Origin: Inia geoffrensis
Taxonomy: Eukaryota; Chordata; Mammalia; Artiodactyla; Iniidae
Assembly: GCA_036417435.1 (NCBI GenBank)
Contig: CM070902.1
Location: forward strand, 178,488,445 to 178,552,444
Length of the DNA: 64,000 bases
Reading direction: 5' to 3'
Below are positions 33,283 to 43,231 of this stretch, one piece after another. The notes under the pieces were generated by a model. That model had not been told where the DNA came from, ran no database searches, and saw only the letters and a program-made list of their open reading frames with translations. Positions within the stretch are counted from its first letter, which is position 1. Every line of letters begins with the position of its first letter. The translations under genes were made by a program, and so were the position numbers.

Positions 33283-33872
33283 CTCTGTACCCCAACGAAA
33301 TCTCAGAGACAAGAGTTTTGGGTGAAGTAGAGAAGAACAGCTTTATTGGGTGAAGTAGAGATGAACAGCTTTATTGCTTTGCCAGGCAGAGGGGGCCGCA
33401 GCGGGCTCCTGCCCTCAAAACCGTGTGTCAGGACCTGCAGCGGTAGTGTGGAGGTTTATCTTCGTGGTTCAAAGAGGGCGTGGTCAGCTTGTGGACGTCC
33501 TTCTGATTGGTTGGTGGTGAGGTAAGTGGGAGTCGGCCTCATCAACCTTCTGGTTCCAGCTGGTCTGGGGTTTGCGTGCTTGCGGGCAGCATGCTCTGTT
33601 ACCTGTTAACTTCTCCCACCTGGTGGGCGTCTCCGTATCTGCAGAACAGCTCAAAATATTGTTCTGTGCATCCCTGGAGGGGGAACCGGGACCCTGCCCC
33701 CAGGATCTCTGCATCCCCTCCCTTCCCTGGTTAGCGACTTTCTGAACCTGCCCGCCGGAACTCCGGGAAGGTCCTGGAGGCTGGATGAAGCCTCCTTCCT
33801 GTCATCAGCAAAACAGGGGACACGGAGAGGCTTCTGTGCCCAGGAGCCCCACGGGGTCCTGCTCGGTATCAA
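33283..33872 (-). mobile_element. Solo LTR, minus strand (copy 2)
   Basis: Relative of 24446-25046, roughly three quarters identical by eye in the aligned blocks (CTGATTGGTTGGTGGTGAGG, CACCTTCTGG-type CAACCTTCTGGTTCCAGC, GGTCCTGCTCGGTATCA). The minus-strand start is TGATACCGAGCAGGACC. The polyadenylation-signal region is duplicated (see 33320-33375). No primer-binding site or internal sequence is visible on either side, so it is taken as solo and independent of copy 1. Confidence 0.7.
33320..33375 (-). repeat. 28-bp tandem duplication spanning an LTR poly(A) signal
   Basis: Two adjacent 28-base units (33320-33347 and 33348-33375) differ at one base (GAGAAGAAC versus GAGATGAAC). Each ends in CTTTATT, giving two AATAAA signals on the minus strand. 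The related LTR at 24.4 kb has only one. Confidence 0.9.
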
Positions 33873-34332
33873 GACCTGAAGTGGGGTGGAAACCGTCTTC
33901 GAAGGGCTCCGCTGGCCACATTCTGACTTAATTCTTGAGACGCAATCAAGGCTTAAAGTTGAAATACCCTCAAGGGAAACAGTTCACATCCTGGACAAAA
34001 CAAAGATACTTTTTGAAACTCAGCCTATGGAGGTGATGGGCCACTTGATGGATTTAACGACTAGACACATCAGGCCGTGCTAAGGAATTGTATAGCAAGC
34101 AAACGAGTGTTGCCTGATTCCAGCCAGAGACTGGTAATTTTTATTTTAATATTAACCTCCAATGACAGGATGTTTGTGTATTTTACATAATTTGAAAAAG
34201 AATGACACAAATTTTGTTTGTATTTTAATGTTTTACGAAGCGTGTACTTGACATTTTAATTTCCTTGAGAGCGAGGGGCTGTGTTCTTTAATTGTGCACT
34301 GCTGTTGCTTAACATGAGATCCAGTGTATACA
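33873..34332. other. Unique sequence, no gene recognised
   Basis: A 65-codon plus frame (33886-34083) has no recognisable motif. Nothing else identifiable. Confidence 0.5.
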
Positions 34333-34334
34333 TA

Positions 34335-34825
34335 CCGTCAGTTCTCGTCATCCGTGGTAGTTATGTTGTGTGAAGTCATTGCAAACGTGCGTTAGCGAAT
34401 ACCAAACCATCGCCCCCACAGGAAACGTAGGATCAGGTTCCCATGAGCCGCTGGTCACATTTCCTTCAGCCCATCACCTCATATACCCAGTTTTATGTGT
34501 GTTTGTGTTTAAAGACACCTTATTTGATCTGTATTGTTGATTCAGGACGGCTTAACTCACGGCCAGTGGCATATAACTCGTGTCTGAACAAAGCTTATCT
34601 CACACCCATAAAGGGCATAGCAGGGATGCAAGCCAGCGCGTCAGTACCAGCTTGGGGCCGTTGAAAACAGTGAACTCTCCCCAGAAACACAAAAACGAGG
34701 AACGCGTAATGCTAAATACGCTGTGGAAAGGCAACTCGTTCGCAGGAAGGGACTGAAATCAGCAGGACCGTTTCGCCTGCCTGGACTTCGCAAACGTGGA
34801 GTCCACAAGTAGTGAGAACCTGCCG
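34335..34825 (+). mobile_element. Tigger-like DNA transposon remnant with TA flanks
   Basis: Diverged inverted ends: CCGTCAGTTCTCGTCA at the left and TAGTGAGAACCTGCCG at the right (the GGTTCTC core is conserved). TA flanks both sides (34333-34334 and 34826-34827), the duplication expected for the Tc1/mariner superfamily. Internal words such as TAAAGACACCTTATTTGATC and AACAAAGCTTATCTCACACC look like a dispersed eutherian non-autonomous element. The 73-codon frame inside is not coding. Confidence 0.7.
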
Positions 34826-34827
34826 TA

Positions 34828-37185
34828 GGGAGTTTGAATGTGCATGAAACAGGTGAGCAGCATTTCCTTTATGGGAAGGATGTGCAGCGAAAGCCTACTG
34901 ACGTCTGTCGTGGCCAGGAGCTCCTCAGCTTTCTTTCCTGTGGGTCTTTAAGCAAACCTGTGCGTTAGCTGACTTTGCCGGTTGAGGTGAGGCAGCTCAG
35001 ACTCTGAAAAGCTCTGTAACCTGAGGGCTTTCGGTCGGATTCTCAACAGGCCTGTCTGGCCCCACCGTGATGCCCGTGATTAAATATTAACTCTCTCTCT
35101 GCACTTTTTTTTGTTCCCTCTTTGAGCACAAATACAGGGTGGCATTTCTGGGTTTACTTCCTTTAACCAGAGAGAGTAAATATTATACCTTCCTGGATTT
35201 CTGAAAGCTAAACCTAAGTGCCTTCATTCTTAAAAGTTTTTGCAGTGTTGCCCTTAGAAATGTAAACTGCAGGAAACCTGAGGAGGAAACGGACACAGTC
35301 AGACTCCTGATCAAACCAGAGTCTTTGGCGTATTAAAAGTTCCTAATAGTAGATTAAATTAACCTTACGTTGGTAAGGAAAAAGCTCCCCTCACTCCTTT
35401 TATTTATAAGTTTTCTAAAACTTGGAGCTATTTTAAAGCCAACTCATATCCTATAAACGTCCTGGCCAGGTATTGTGTGCCTTCTCAGTGTTGCCATAAT
35501 ATACTTTTTAGGAAGAATGTATGGAACAATTTTCAAACGAAAGAAGATTCTAAAATAAAAGTAAAGCAGACGGTACTACCTGAGACTTTTCTGTTCAACA
35601 GACGTAGATTAAAAAAAAAAAAAACCTCCTATAAATGTGATGTTTAAAATCCACACAAAGATAAGTATAAACCATAATTCTGAATAAATATGTCCACTTC
35701 AGTTTAAGATGACGGTTCGCATAGCGCACGTCTGGGTGGTCTGGAGCCTCCTGGGACGTGAGTGTTCTTGGGAGTCGGGGCCAGTGCCGACAGCTTGCCT
35801 CTGTCCACTGCCCTGGCCTTCCCGTCCCAGCTGCGATCCACACGCGAGGTGTGCTGCGATCCACACGCGAGGTGTGAGGTGCTTCCAGATTACCTTGGGT
35901 GGTTTTTCCTGGATAGTAAGGAAAGGTGATCCCTCCTGTCCTTCCCCGAGCAAGCTAACCCTGCGATCGTCACGTGTCCCTGAGCACATGCACTGACCAC
36001 AGAGGTGAACGTGATCCCCAGCAACTCGAGCCTTCGCGGACCTTTGCCTGTGATTTAAGTGCTCTACTCAGTAGAAATATGATACTCCTGTCCCCTAGCT
36101 GACGGGCCCTGTTAACGGTCATCTCATTGTCTTCATGCACTTATCTGTTCAGAAGCTCTCGTGACCCTTGGGAAGGTAATCCACAAATGCTTTAATAACA
36201 GGAAATCTGTGCCGTGTTACCCCTGATACAAAGGAAAGCATGCAGGTTGGGGAGCTGAGCCGTACCTTAGGTTTCCTGTTCTAAAGGTCAGAATTCTGAG
36301 GCTGTCACATCCTTTGCTTTCACAGTTCTTGTCAGTTTTGTCTGTTCAGATGGACTTGGCTGCATTCCACACTTTGCAGGCTCTCTCTCTCCCCAGTTGG
36401 TAGGTAGCAGGGAAATAAAGTTAAAATACATTGTGGGATTACAGGGCAGGGAAATTAGCACCGATGATAATTTCCCACCGATGTGGGAAAGGGAAAGAAG
36501 CCAGGCTGAATTTCGCGTGTAATAAACACGTAAGCCTAGATTCTTCATTTTGGCCTTTATCACAAGTAGTCTCAGCTTTATAATGGGATTCCATTTTTGT
36601 TTACAATTATATGACTCTTGTGGTAATGCCTTATTTAAAGAAAGTGTCTTTTCAGATTATGTAAACAAATTGTTCTGTATGTTATTGCCTTTCAAAAATC
36701 TAAAAATAGGATTTCCTATTTTACATATCCTCCATGGATGCAGCTCAAACTCCTTATTGCCCTCAGCCATCCACCTCTGATGTCTTAAGCCTCAGCTTTT
36801 CTCAAGTCCTTACGATTCCCCACAGTTTGATTTTTGCACGATTTTGCACACGCTTTTCCCAGTGTCCGAAATTCTTTTTCCATGAGGCTACCTGGAAAAG
36901 TCGTGTAGCAATAAGGGTGAACTATAGAGAATGTTTTCCTTTAAATCTGTTGTTAAGCAAGATTATTGCTTGCCATTTTAAGAGATACTTGCATACAGTG
37001 TATGTGAGTTATCCGTTACTCCCACAAAGTCATGCAGGCCAGGTCACAATGAAAATGTGCTCTTTGGAGGTTAGAAAGGTGAGTCTAATGACAAATTAAC
37101 CCAGTTAGTAACCCAGCTCATTTAGTTTAGACCCAAACTCAAATGGCAACCCACTTGGTATTTTCCAGCATCTGGTATATTACCA
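34828..37185. other. Unique sequence, no gene recognised
   Basis: Contains a small tandem duplication (35831-35876) and an A run near 35610. A segment near 36725-36900 has weak L2-like wording (CCTCAGCCATCCACCTCTGA) but was not assigned. Open frames to 121 codons (36734-37099) show no recognisable domain. Confidence 0.45.
35831..35876 (+). repeat. Perfect 23-bp tandem duplication
   Basis: CTGCGATCCACACGCGAGGT plus GTG is repeated exactly at 35831-35853 and 35854-35876. The unit has three CpGs. No larger repeat contains it. Confidence 0.95.
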
Positions 37186-37985
37186 TCTGTGAGTGGAGGA
37201 TTTTTTCAACACTCTACTTGGGTGGGCCTTCTGGGCAGGGCACTGCAAGTTCGGGCCTGTCAACACAGATATCTTGAAAGGACCATTTGAAAGTAGGAGA
37301 GGTAACTTGATGTGAACCCAAGTATTTAAAAATGTTATCAACTGTGCCTTGTATCCCACTGAAGTGTAAATAACCAGGGAATATTTTTCATTCTGTAAAG
37401 TCTGTGAGTACCAGCTCCCTCTTTTTTCTTTCTTTCTTTCTTTTTTTTTTTTTTCCTTAAGCTGACCTGAGTTAACCCTTGTTGAACAATAAATCATTCA
37501 CTGAAGGAGGAGGGGGAGGAAGAAAGATTTTGTCCCTTTGGGTCATTCTGTTGTATTTTGATGCTTTCCGGAAGGGTGGAAGAATAGAAATTACATGTGC
37601 ACGTGCTGGGGGGCAAAACTAGTTTTGTTTTTTAACTGGAGAGTAGTTCTATATTTTATTGCCCTTTTTAACTATGAAAAATTGATTTTATGAACTATAC
37701 AAATTATTTTTATAAGATAAATTTACTTTTTCTCCTCTTTCTTTCCTTTCTTTCCCTCTTTCCTCCCCAACTGGTATCTTACCTAGATAGCTCAGGACAT
37801 AGAATATATTATATTTTCATAATTTCTGGGTCGAGCAGATGATGTTAAATTTTCTTTGAAAGTACACAGGTATTTAAATGTTGGATGAACATGTTATTGA
37901 CATAGTAATAGTATTATTCAGTCATTTTCTATAAGCGTTGACTGATTTGTATGTGGTGTCTTCTTGGTAGTTGTCATTTTGCACA
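37186..37985. other. Unique sequence with pyrimidine tracts
   Basis: Two CTTT-rich pyrimidine stretches at about 37420-37457 and 37728-37768. No gene recognised. Confidence 0.5.
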
Positions 37986-38079
37986 TTTTTTTTTTTTTTT
38001 TTTTTGCGGTACGCGGGCCTCTCACTGTCGCGGCCTCTCCCGTTGCGGAGCACAGGCTCCGGACGCGCAGGCTCAGCGC
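37986..38079 (-). mobile_element. CHR-type SINE, 5'-truncated
   Basis: T run (A tail) at 37986-38005, then GCGGTACGCGGGCCTCTCAC to GCAGGCTCAGCG. The tRNA-like head is missing; unique sequence follows directly. A normal 5' truncation. Confidence 0.92.
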
Positions 38080-39089
38080 AGCCCATCCTCCTGAGGTGCC
38101 CCTCACGGATTCACTTATTGCAATTGTTTCTACTCACCTTTCTTTTGGAAAGAGGTCAGGCATATTCTTTGAGTTTATCACTTCTTTGCCTGTTGCGTTT
38201 TCTAATTTGTAACTTGGTTTCACTTTCCTGTACGTGCAGTCACGTATTGTTAGCATGACAGTCTTCTTGAGACCCACCATAGAGATAAACACTTGGTCCT
38301 TCAGTGATTATAAACTTTATTCTTACAACAAACAATATGAGAAAATGTGCAATCTCTCATGTGCAGTGTTTTTCCGAAAGTCCTTTATGGCTACGTTTTT
38401 GTTTTGGGGGAACTGTGAACTAAGAAGTCTTCAAATGCCACCATAAAAGGATGTTTCTCATGGTCTCCTAAAGAATGGCAAAAAGGAGCTGAACTGGTGG
38501 GTCTAAAATGAAGGCTGTCTAGAGACAAGTGCAGGGTGTGGAACTGGTGACACCCTCTCTGTGGTCCACACATCCTGTCCCCTCGATCGGTCACTGGGGC
38601 ATGTCCCCTGTACCACTGTTCTGCACCTTTTCCATCTTCTTTTTATCCAGCCCAGGTCTTTTCCTTTCCCTTTCTACTGACCAGTAATTAGTAATCCCAC
38701 CAATTTTAATGCGCAAATTTTCAGTCTTTCAACATAAAATCAGACAGACAGATAGATGGGAAATTATCTACAATGTGGGAACAGTATAACCGAAATGGGC
38801 AATGAAAGTGAGAACCAAATTTCTAAGTGCATAATGATTGTTCATAGTAGCTGCGTATGGTGGAAAATAATGTTCTATAAAATGGAGGTGAAATGAAATT
38901 ATGTCTTTTAAAATATTTTCTTAAGCCCGACCAAATATATATATTTAACACCGTGGAAAGTGAATTATTTACTTACATGGACTATTTGAGAAATGAATTT
39001 AATAGCTCTGTATTCTAGAAATATTCACCACCTATATCCCATTCATATATTTCATCATCTTGCAAATTGAGCTACTTAATGAACTCCAG
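38080..39089. other. Unique sequence, no gene recognised
   Basis: Nothing identifiable. Short open frames only. Confidence 0.5.
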
Positions 39090-39345
39090 AATTATGCTCC
39101 CTCCAGTGTCCTGTCTCTGTGATTTTGTTCTTTAAATCTCTAACTCTTGAAATGCATCCACTTTCTAAGTGTTTACAGGGCAAGCTCTACAAATTTGAAA
39201 AGGCTTTAAGCCCCAGCCTAAATGCTACTTTCCACTCAAAACCTTTTATGATTTTGCCAGGTGGAAGTAATCTCTCTCTCTCGAGTTTCCATGGCCCTTT
39301 TTTTCTATCTCTTGGGACAATTACTATGGTCAATCTTTAATCTTG
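39090..39345 (+). mobile_element. L2 fragment
   Basis: GCTTTAAGCCCCAGCCTAAATG, CACTCAAAACCTTTTATG, GGTGGAAGTAATCTCTCTC and a CTCTTGGGACAATTACTATG segment follow the order of the L2 3' end in forward orientation. Diverged, ancient. Confidence 0.7.
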
Positions 39346-39450
39346 AAGGGTTTGTAGACCTTAGATCTTAAAAATGAGGATTAACATATGATGTATTTTT
39401 AATTTCCTACAGTTCTCAGCATAACGCCACACGTCTCTTTTATATTCAAT

Positions 39451-39511
39451 GAGTAATTTTTATTGAGGTATATAGTTGATTTACAATGTTGGGATAGTTT
39501 CAGGGGAATTG
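39451..39511 (-). mobile_element. 61-bp L1 3' stub
   Basis: Consists of only the last part of an L1: TTTTTATTGAGGTATATAGT, TTGATTTACAATG and AGTTTCAGG. TATATTCAAT flanks it exactly at 39441-39450 and 39512-39521, proving a genuine, extremely 5'-truncated insertion. Confidence 0.88.
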
Positions 39512-39521
39512 TATATTCAAT

Positions 39522-40019
39522 AAATCATGAATGACTCACCTGTGATTACTGAGGTACGCTTTACGGATACAGTAAAAGATTACTGAAGTGAAACTATTAT
39601 TTGCAAGATAACAGTCTGTCTTTGGAACCCATCTCTTCTTTATCTAATCTCTTGACTTCAAAGGCAATATGCTTGTAGGTGACTCTAATATTGACCTCTA
39701 GTTCCGATGCGTCTCTGATTTCAAACTTGTCTTTTTTCTCCATCTGCAAATATCTCGTAGGCATCGTAACTTTAACTTGACTGAAACAACCACTTCATTT
39801 CTTTCCTCAAACATACTCTGCCTCTAGTCTTCTTCCTTCTTAGTAAAAGGTCGCACTGACACTACCGGACACAGAATCCCTAAAGAAGAACGCACGCAGG
39901 GTTTTTGGCCTGGCTGCTCCTGCCTCCCCCCTGCCATGAGTCCACCTCTGTAGCAGCGTCCCGACTTCCCTGCTTCCACTCAGGACTCCGCTACTCATTT
40001 GCACCAGTCATCTTTTGAA
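39522..40019. other. Unique sequence, no gene recognised
   Basis: No repeat or exon identified. Confidence 0.5.
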
Positions 40020-40055
40020 AATTGAAATTATAGAGGAATGGATAGAAAAGATGTG

Positions 40056-40057
<2 letters not shown>

Positions 40058-40094
<37 letters not shown>
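40058..40094 (+). repeat. (AC)n microsatellite inside L1
   Basis: 37 bases of AC at the same L1 position as the shorter tract at 29538-29555. The adjoining open frame with a His-Thr run is an artefact. Confidence 0.95.
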
Positions 40095-40096
<2 letters not shown>

Positions 40097-40471
40097 GGAA
40101 TATTACTCAGCCAGAAAAAAAGAATGACATAATGACATTTGCAGCAACATCGATGGACCTTGAGATTATCATACTAAGTGAAGTAAGTCAGACAAAGACA
40201 AATACCGTATGATATCACTTATACGTGGAATCTAAAATCACGATACAAATGAACTTATTTACAAAAAAAAGAATAGACTCACAGACTTAGAGAACAAACT
40301 TACGGTGACCAAAGGGGAAGGCGGGGCGAGAGGGGTAAATTAGGAGTTTGGGATTGACATATACACACTACTATATATGAAATAGATAATCAAAAAGGTC
40401 CTACTGTATAGCACAGGGAACTCTACTCAATATTTTATAATAACCTATAATGGAAAAGAATCTGAAAAAGA

Positions 40472-40477
40472 ATATGT

Positions 40478-40522
<45 letters not shown>

Positions 40523-40523
40523 G
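40472..40523 (+). repeat. TA-rich microsatellite at L1 3' UTR
   Basis: Alternating TA with a few interruptions, at the place where the L1 3' UTR normally has a short TATATATA. The L1 at 44.7-45.1 kb has a similar, more interrupted tract at 45010-45059. Confidence 0.9.
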
Positions 40524-40849
40524 CACACACACATATAAGTAAGAAAACAAGAAGAAAATGCACGTAAGATCCTGTCAAGCCCGTATTTCCCACTGGTGTC
40601 TCCCAGGCACTTTACTCTGGCGTCCAGTGCCCTCTGTGGTCTGATGTGATATTGTCATCCACTTTGCTCCAGACATTCTATCTGGGTGACCTTGGATGAG
40701 CACTCCAAGCTTGATCCTGTACTAGCAGTTCCTTCCGTCTGGGAGACTTTTACCCTGGATAGTTCCCTCCATCTAGACCCCAGCGCACCTGTCTCCTGGT
40801 CCAGGAGGCCCCCTGCAGGAATAGCCCTGCACCCTACCTGCTACACCCC

Positions 40850-41255
40850 TGCAGACCTGTGGCATCTACACCTCACTTGAGCCTCCCTTATGGCCCAGAA
40901 GGACAGAAGTGCCAGGGAATTGATACTGTCTCCCCATAGGCTCTCAACCAATGACTGATAGGACTTGGTGTATAAATACCCCAGCTCCCCACCCCACAGA
41001 ATTGGGAAACTCGGAAGCATGTGTATGTCCATAGGGCCCCAGGGTTTGCCCAGAAAATTAACACCAGGGATTAAGTGATGCCGCTCATGGCAGGGACTGT
41101 CCTGATAAAGAAACTTCTACTGGCTACTTGATCTCCTGGTCTCAGTCCCCCACCCCCACTGATGTTTCTTCCACATTTCGAATAAACGTTTTGCACCTGA
41201 ATCCTTGTCCCAAGGCCTACTTCTGGGGATGTCAGAACTAAGACACCTGAGGCCA
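40850..41255 (+). mobile_element. Probable LTR (ERVL-like), old
   Basis: GGACTTGGTGTATAAATACC gives a TATA-like box, and AATAAACG at 41181 gives a polyadenylation signal, followed by a CTTGTCCCAAGGCCTACTTC segment. The order (promoter-like box, about 220 bases, AATAAA, about 70 bases of tail) suits an LTR in plus orientation. The family is uncertain and no target duplication was found. Confidence 0.45.
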
Positions 41256-41631
41256 CCAGAGGACCCACCCTGTCTCTGTCACATCACACCATTTTAATTC
41301 CCTGTGTAGCACACATCACTGTCTGATATTTTTGTTGTTATTTTAGACAACACTTGTCTTAAAAAGTTTTTATTCCCGCTGGGACTTAAGAGCAGGTGTT
41401 TTTCTCGTGTCAGTACACCAGCAAACTAAAGGATGCTCTGGGTATCCCAACCACTCTGTAAATGATTGATGGACGAGGTAATGAGTTTACACAGAAAAAG
41501 AGGGCCCGATTTCAAGAATGCAGATTGTAGGGTAAGGCCGTTCAGCTGCCCCTGAATGGACACTTGACTGCACGTAATGAAGTTTTAAACCTTTACGTGA
41601 CCCAGCTTTGCAGAGACCAAGAAAGGGCTAT
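41256..41631. other. Unique sequence, no gene recognised
   Basis: Nothing identifiable. Confidence 0.5.
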
Positions 41632-41715
41632 TCATTTGGTCCACGTTTGTTGAGTGCCTCCTCTGTGCCTTTTAGACCAGGATGCTTGGCTGGGGCTGCT
41701 CATTCAACAGAGCCT
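41632..41715 (-). mobile_element. L2 fragment
   Basis: GTTTGTTGAGTGCCTCCTCT and GTGCCTTTTAGACCAGGATG match the reversed L2 3' end. Diverged. Confidence 0.5.
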
Positions 41716-41799
41716 TGAAAGAATAATATTTCCACTGATGTAGTGGGGCAGGGGGTACGGGCAGGGGGGCGACATTTCCTTCTAGGAATAGGCATCGGC

Positions 41800-42026
41800 G
41801 GCTCCATACTGTCCATCTTTCATCTTCCCTCAACCTCACCACACAGCCACCTGTCTTCCCGTTGGCCTCTCTATCCGCACCTCCATCCGTGTTTGCTGCC
41901 TTTCTGTCTAGTATGTTCTCCAGACCATGAGCTGCAGAATTGCAGGAACTGATTTTTTTTAAACCTCTGTGTCCCCTATTCCTTGCATGTATTAGTAAAT
42001 GATGAACGAATGTTTGCTGACCGATT
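41800..42026 (+). mobile_element. L2 fragment
   Basis: TCTAGTATGTTCTCCAGACC, ATGAGCTGCAGAATTGCAGG and the right part (CCTTGCATGTATTAGTAAAT, GATGAACGAATG) follow the L2 3' end in forward orientation. It lies opposite to the short L2 piece at 41632. Confidence 0.65.
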
Positions 42027-42510
42027 GGATGCTGTGTCTCTTGGAAGGTGGGCTTCTGTGTCGTGTGGCCCCTTTTTGAGAATTTTACAGGTTATCTTAA
42101 AGGCACAATCATTGGTCCTTCTAATGTCATAGAATGGAATTCGAAAAAGGAGTCTTTGCTTTGATAGTTCATTTAAAAAGGTGACTTGAAGAAGATGGCT
42201 TCTGAGTTTTCTTTGAAGCTCCTTCTTTGTTTATTTACAAATTGCTTTCTGCAGCATTTCCCTTTAGTGCTAGTAATTAAAAGTATTTAAAAATAATTGG
42301 TAATCACTTCCAGTCCTGATTTTCTAAGTCTATTCATTGAATAAAATTGAATAGCTTGCTTATTTTCTCTTTATTGTTTTTGAGATAGTTTTTTAGCTTT
42401 TCTTTTTCTTTTCTTTTTTTTTTTTTTTTAATGCTTACAGAGCGTTGAGTTTGATCCATAGATTTGAAATAATCTTCATTTACGTCTAGCTGGTATATCA
42501 CCAGCTGGTA
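42027..42510. other. Unique AT-rich sequence
   Basis: T-rich patch at 42400-42430. The word AGCTGGTATA is repeated at about 42488 and 42503 just before the palindrome. No gene recognised. Confidence 0.5.
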
Positions 42511-42562
42511 TACAATTATAGTAAACTATTAAAAAACATTTTAATAGTTTACTATAATTGTA
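42511..42562. repeat. Perfect palindrome, 24-bp arms, 4-base loop
   Basis: The left arm 42511-42534 and right arm 42539-42562 are exact reverse complements (left arm begins TACAATTATAGTAAACTATT); the loop is AACA at 42535-42538. AT-rich (only three G/C pairs per arm). It does not match any transposon family I know. Too short-looped and AT-rich for a typical microRNA precursor. Confidence 0.97.
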
Positions 42563-42980
42563 GGAGAATGTGAGATGCAGACATAATGAATTAGTAATTA
42601 TACCTGACTATGAATATATGTTCATTTTTCTCATAAATTTAAATTTTAGATAAGGAAGAAATTAATTACTCTGGAATTCTTTCAGCCAAAATAATTACTT
42701 CAAAGACCAACAGAATAAATATATTTAGGGATGCTTTAAACACAGGCTTTACAATCTGAAAGCAGGTAACAGTGGCCTGGAATTCATATCTAATGTACAA
42801 TATTACTACAATCCCTAAGCCACTCTTAGAGGATTTTATATGTAAAAAGCTAGGAAATTCAAAGCTCAGTTTGACACTTCATCACTAACAGACGCCACTC
42901 TTGTGGACTAACTTTAACTTAAGCCATGATTAAGAAAAATAAAATGGGTAGACCATGCTATGGGCGATAGTACTCTTTTT
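42563..42980. other. Unique AT-rich sequence
   Basis: No repeat or exon identified. Confidence 0.5.
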
Positions 42981-42981
42981 A

Positions 42982-43115
42982 TTTTAGTTTTAGTTTTAGT
43001 TTTTTGGCTGTGCCTCGCGGCTTGCAGGATCTTAGCTCCCGGACCAGGGATCGAACCCGGGGCCCCCTGTAGTGGAAGCTTAGAGTCCTAACCACTGGAC
43101 AGCCAGGGAATTTCC
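42982..43115 (-). mobile_element. tRNA-Glu-type SINE, short CHR relative
   Basis: The minus strand carries a head with TTCCCTGGCTGTCCAGTGG, GGGTTCGATCCCTGGTCCGG (B box) and GGCACAGCCAAAAAAC before a (CTAAAA)n-type tail (seen as TTTTAG repeats at 42982-43002). The duplication AGTACTCTTTTTA at 42969-42981 and AGTAACTCTTTTTA from 43116 fixes the ends. It is a different SINE form from the others in the window. Confidence 0.9.
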
Positions 43116-43230
43116 AGTAACTCTTTTTATATATTTATTGTGTACGTTATTTGTTGCTTTTGCTGGATGTTATTGGCATGGGTTTAATATGGTATTTCTG
43201 TACTTCTTTTTATTATAAGAGTACTATCTG
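43116..43230. other. Short unique spacer
   Basis: Ends in AGAGTACTATCTG (43218-43230), the left target-site copy of the following L1. Confidence 0.6.
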
Positions 43231-43231
43231 T

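Larger units (their letters stand above)
40020..40523 (+). mobile_element. L1 3' end with microsatellites, own terminus lost
   Basis: ORF2 C-terminal region (GAATGGATAGAAAAGATGTGG, GGAATATTACTCAGCC) followed by 3' UTR up to TGGAAAAGAATCTGAAAAAG. A (CA)n tract at 40058-40094 and a TA-rich tract at 40472-40523 lie inside. The expected terminal CTGAATCACTTTGC segment is missing: the TA tract runs into unique sequence. Confidence 0.88.

Noticed and set aside
24446..33872. A full provirus bounded by the two related LTRs
   Set aside because: No gag, pol or env remnants were seen between them, the LTRs differ too much, no primer-binding site is adjacent, and the interval holds unrelated insertions and unique DNA.
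36734..37099. 121-codon plus-strand frame
   Set aside because: No recognisable protein features; part overlaps weak L2-like sequence.
40058..40094. CRISPR-like or other spaced repeat array
   Set aside because: It is a pure AC microsatellite without spacers. No CRISPR array is expected or seen in this nuclear sequence.
40960..40985. Host gene promoter at the TATAAATACC word
   Set aside because: It sits inside a probable LTR with a downstream AATAAA, so it is more likely the LTR's own box. No gene follows.
42511..42562. microRNA precursor at the palindrome
   Set aside because: Perfect pairing with a 4-base loop and only three G/C pairs per arm is unlike a typical precursor.
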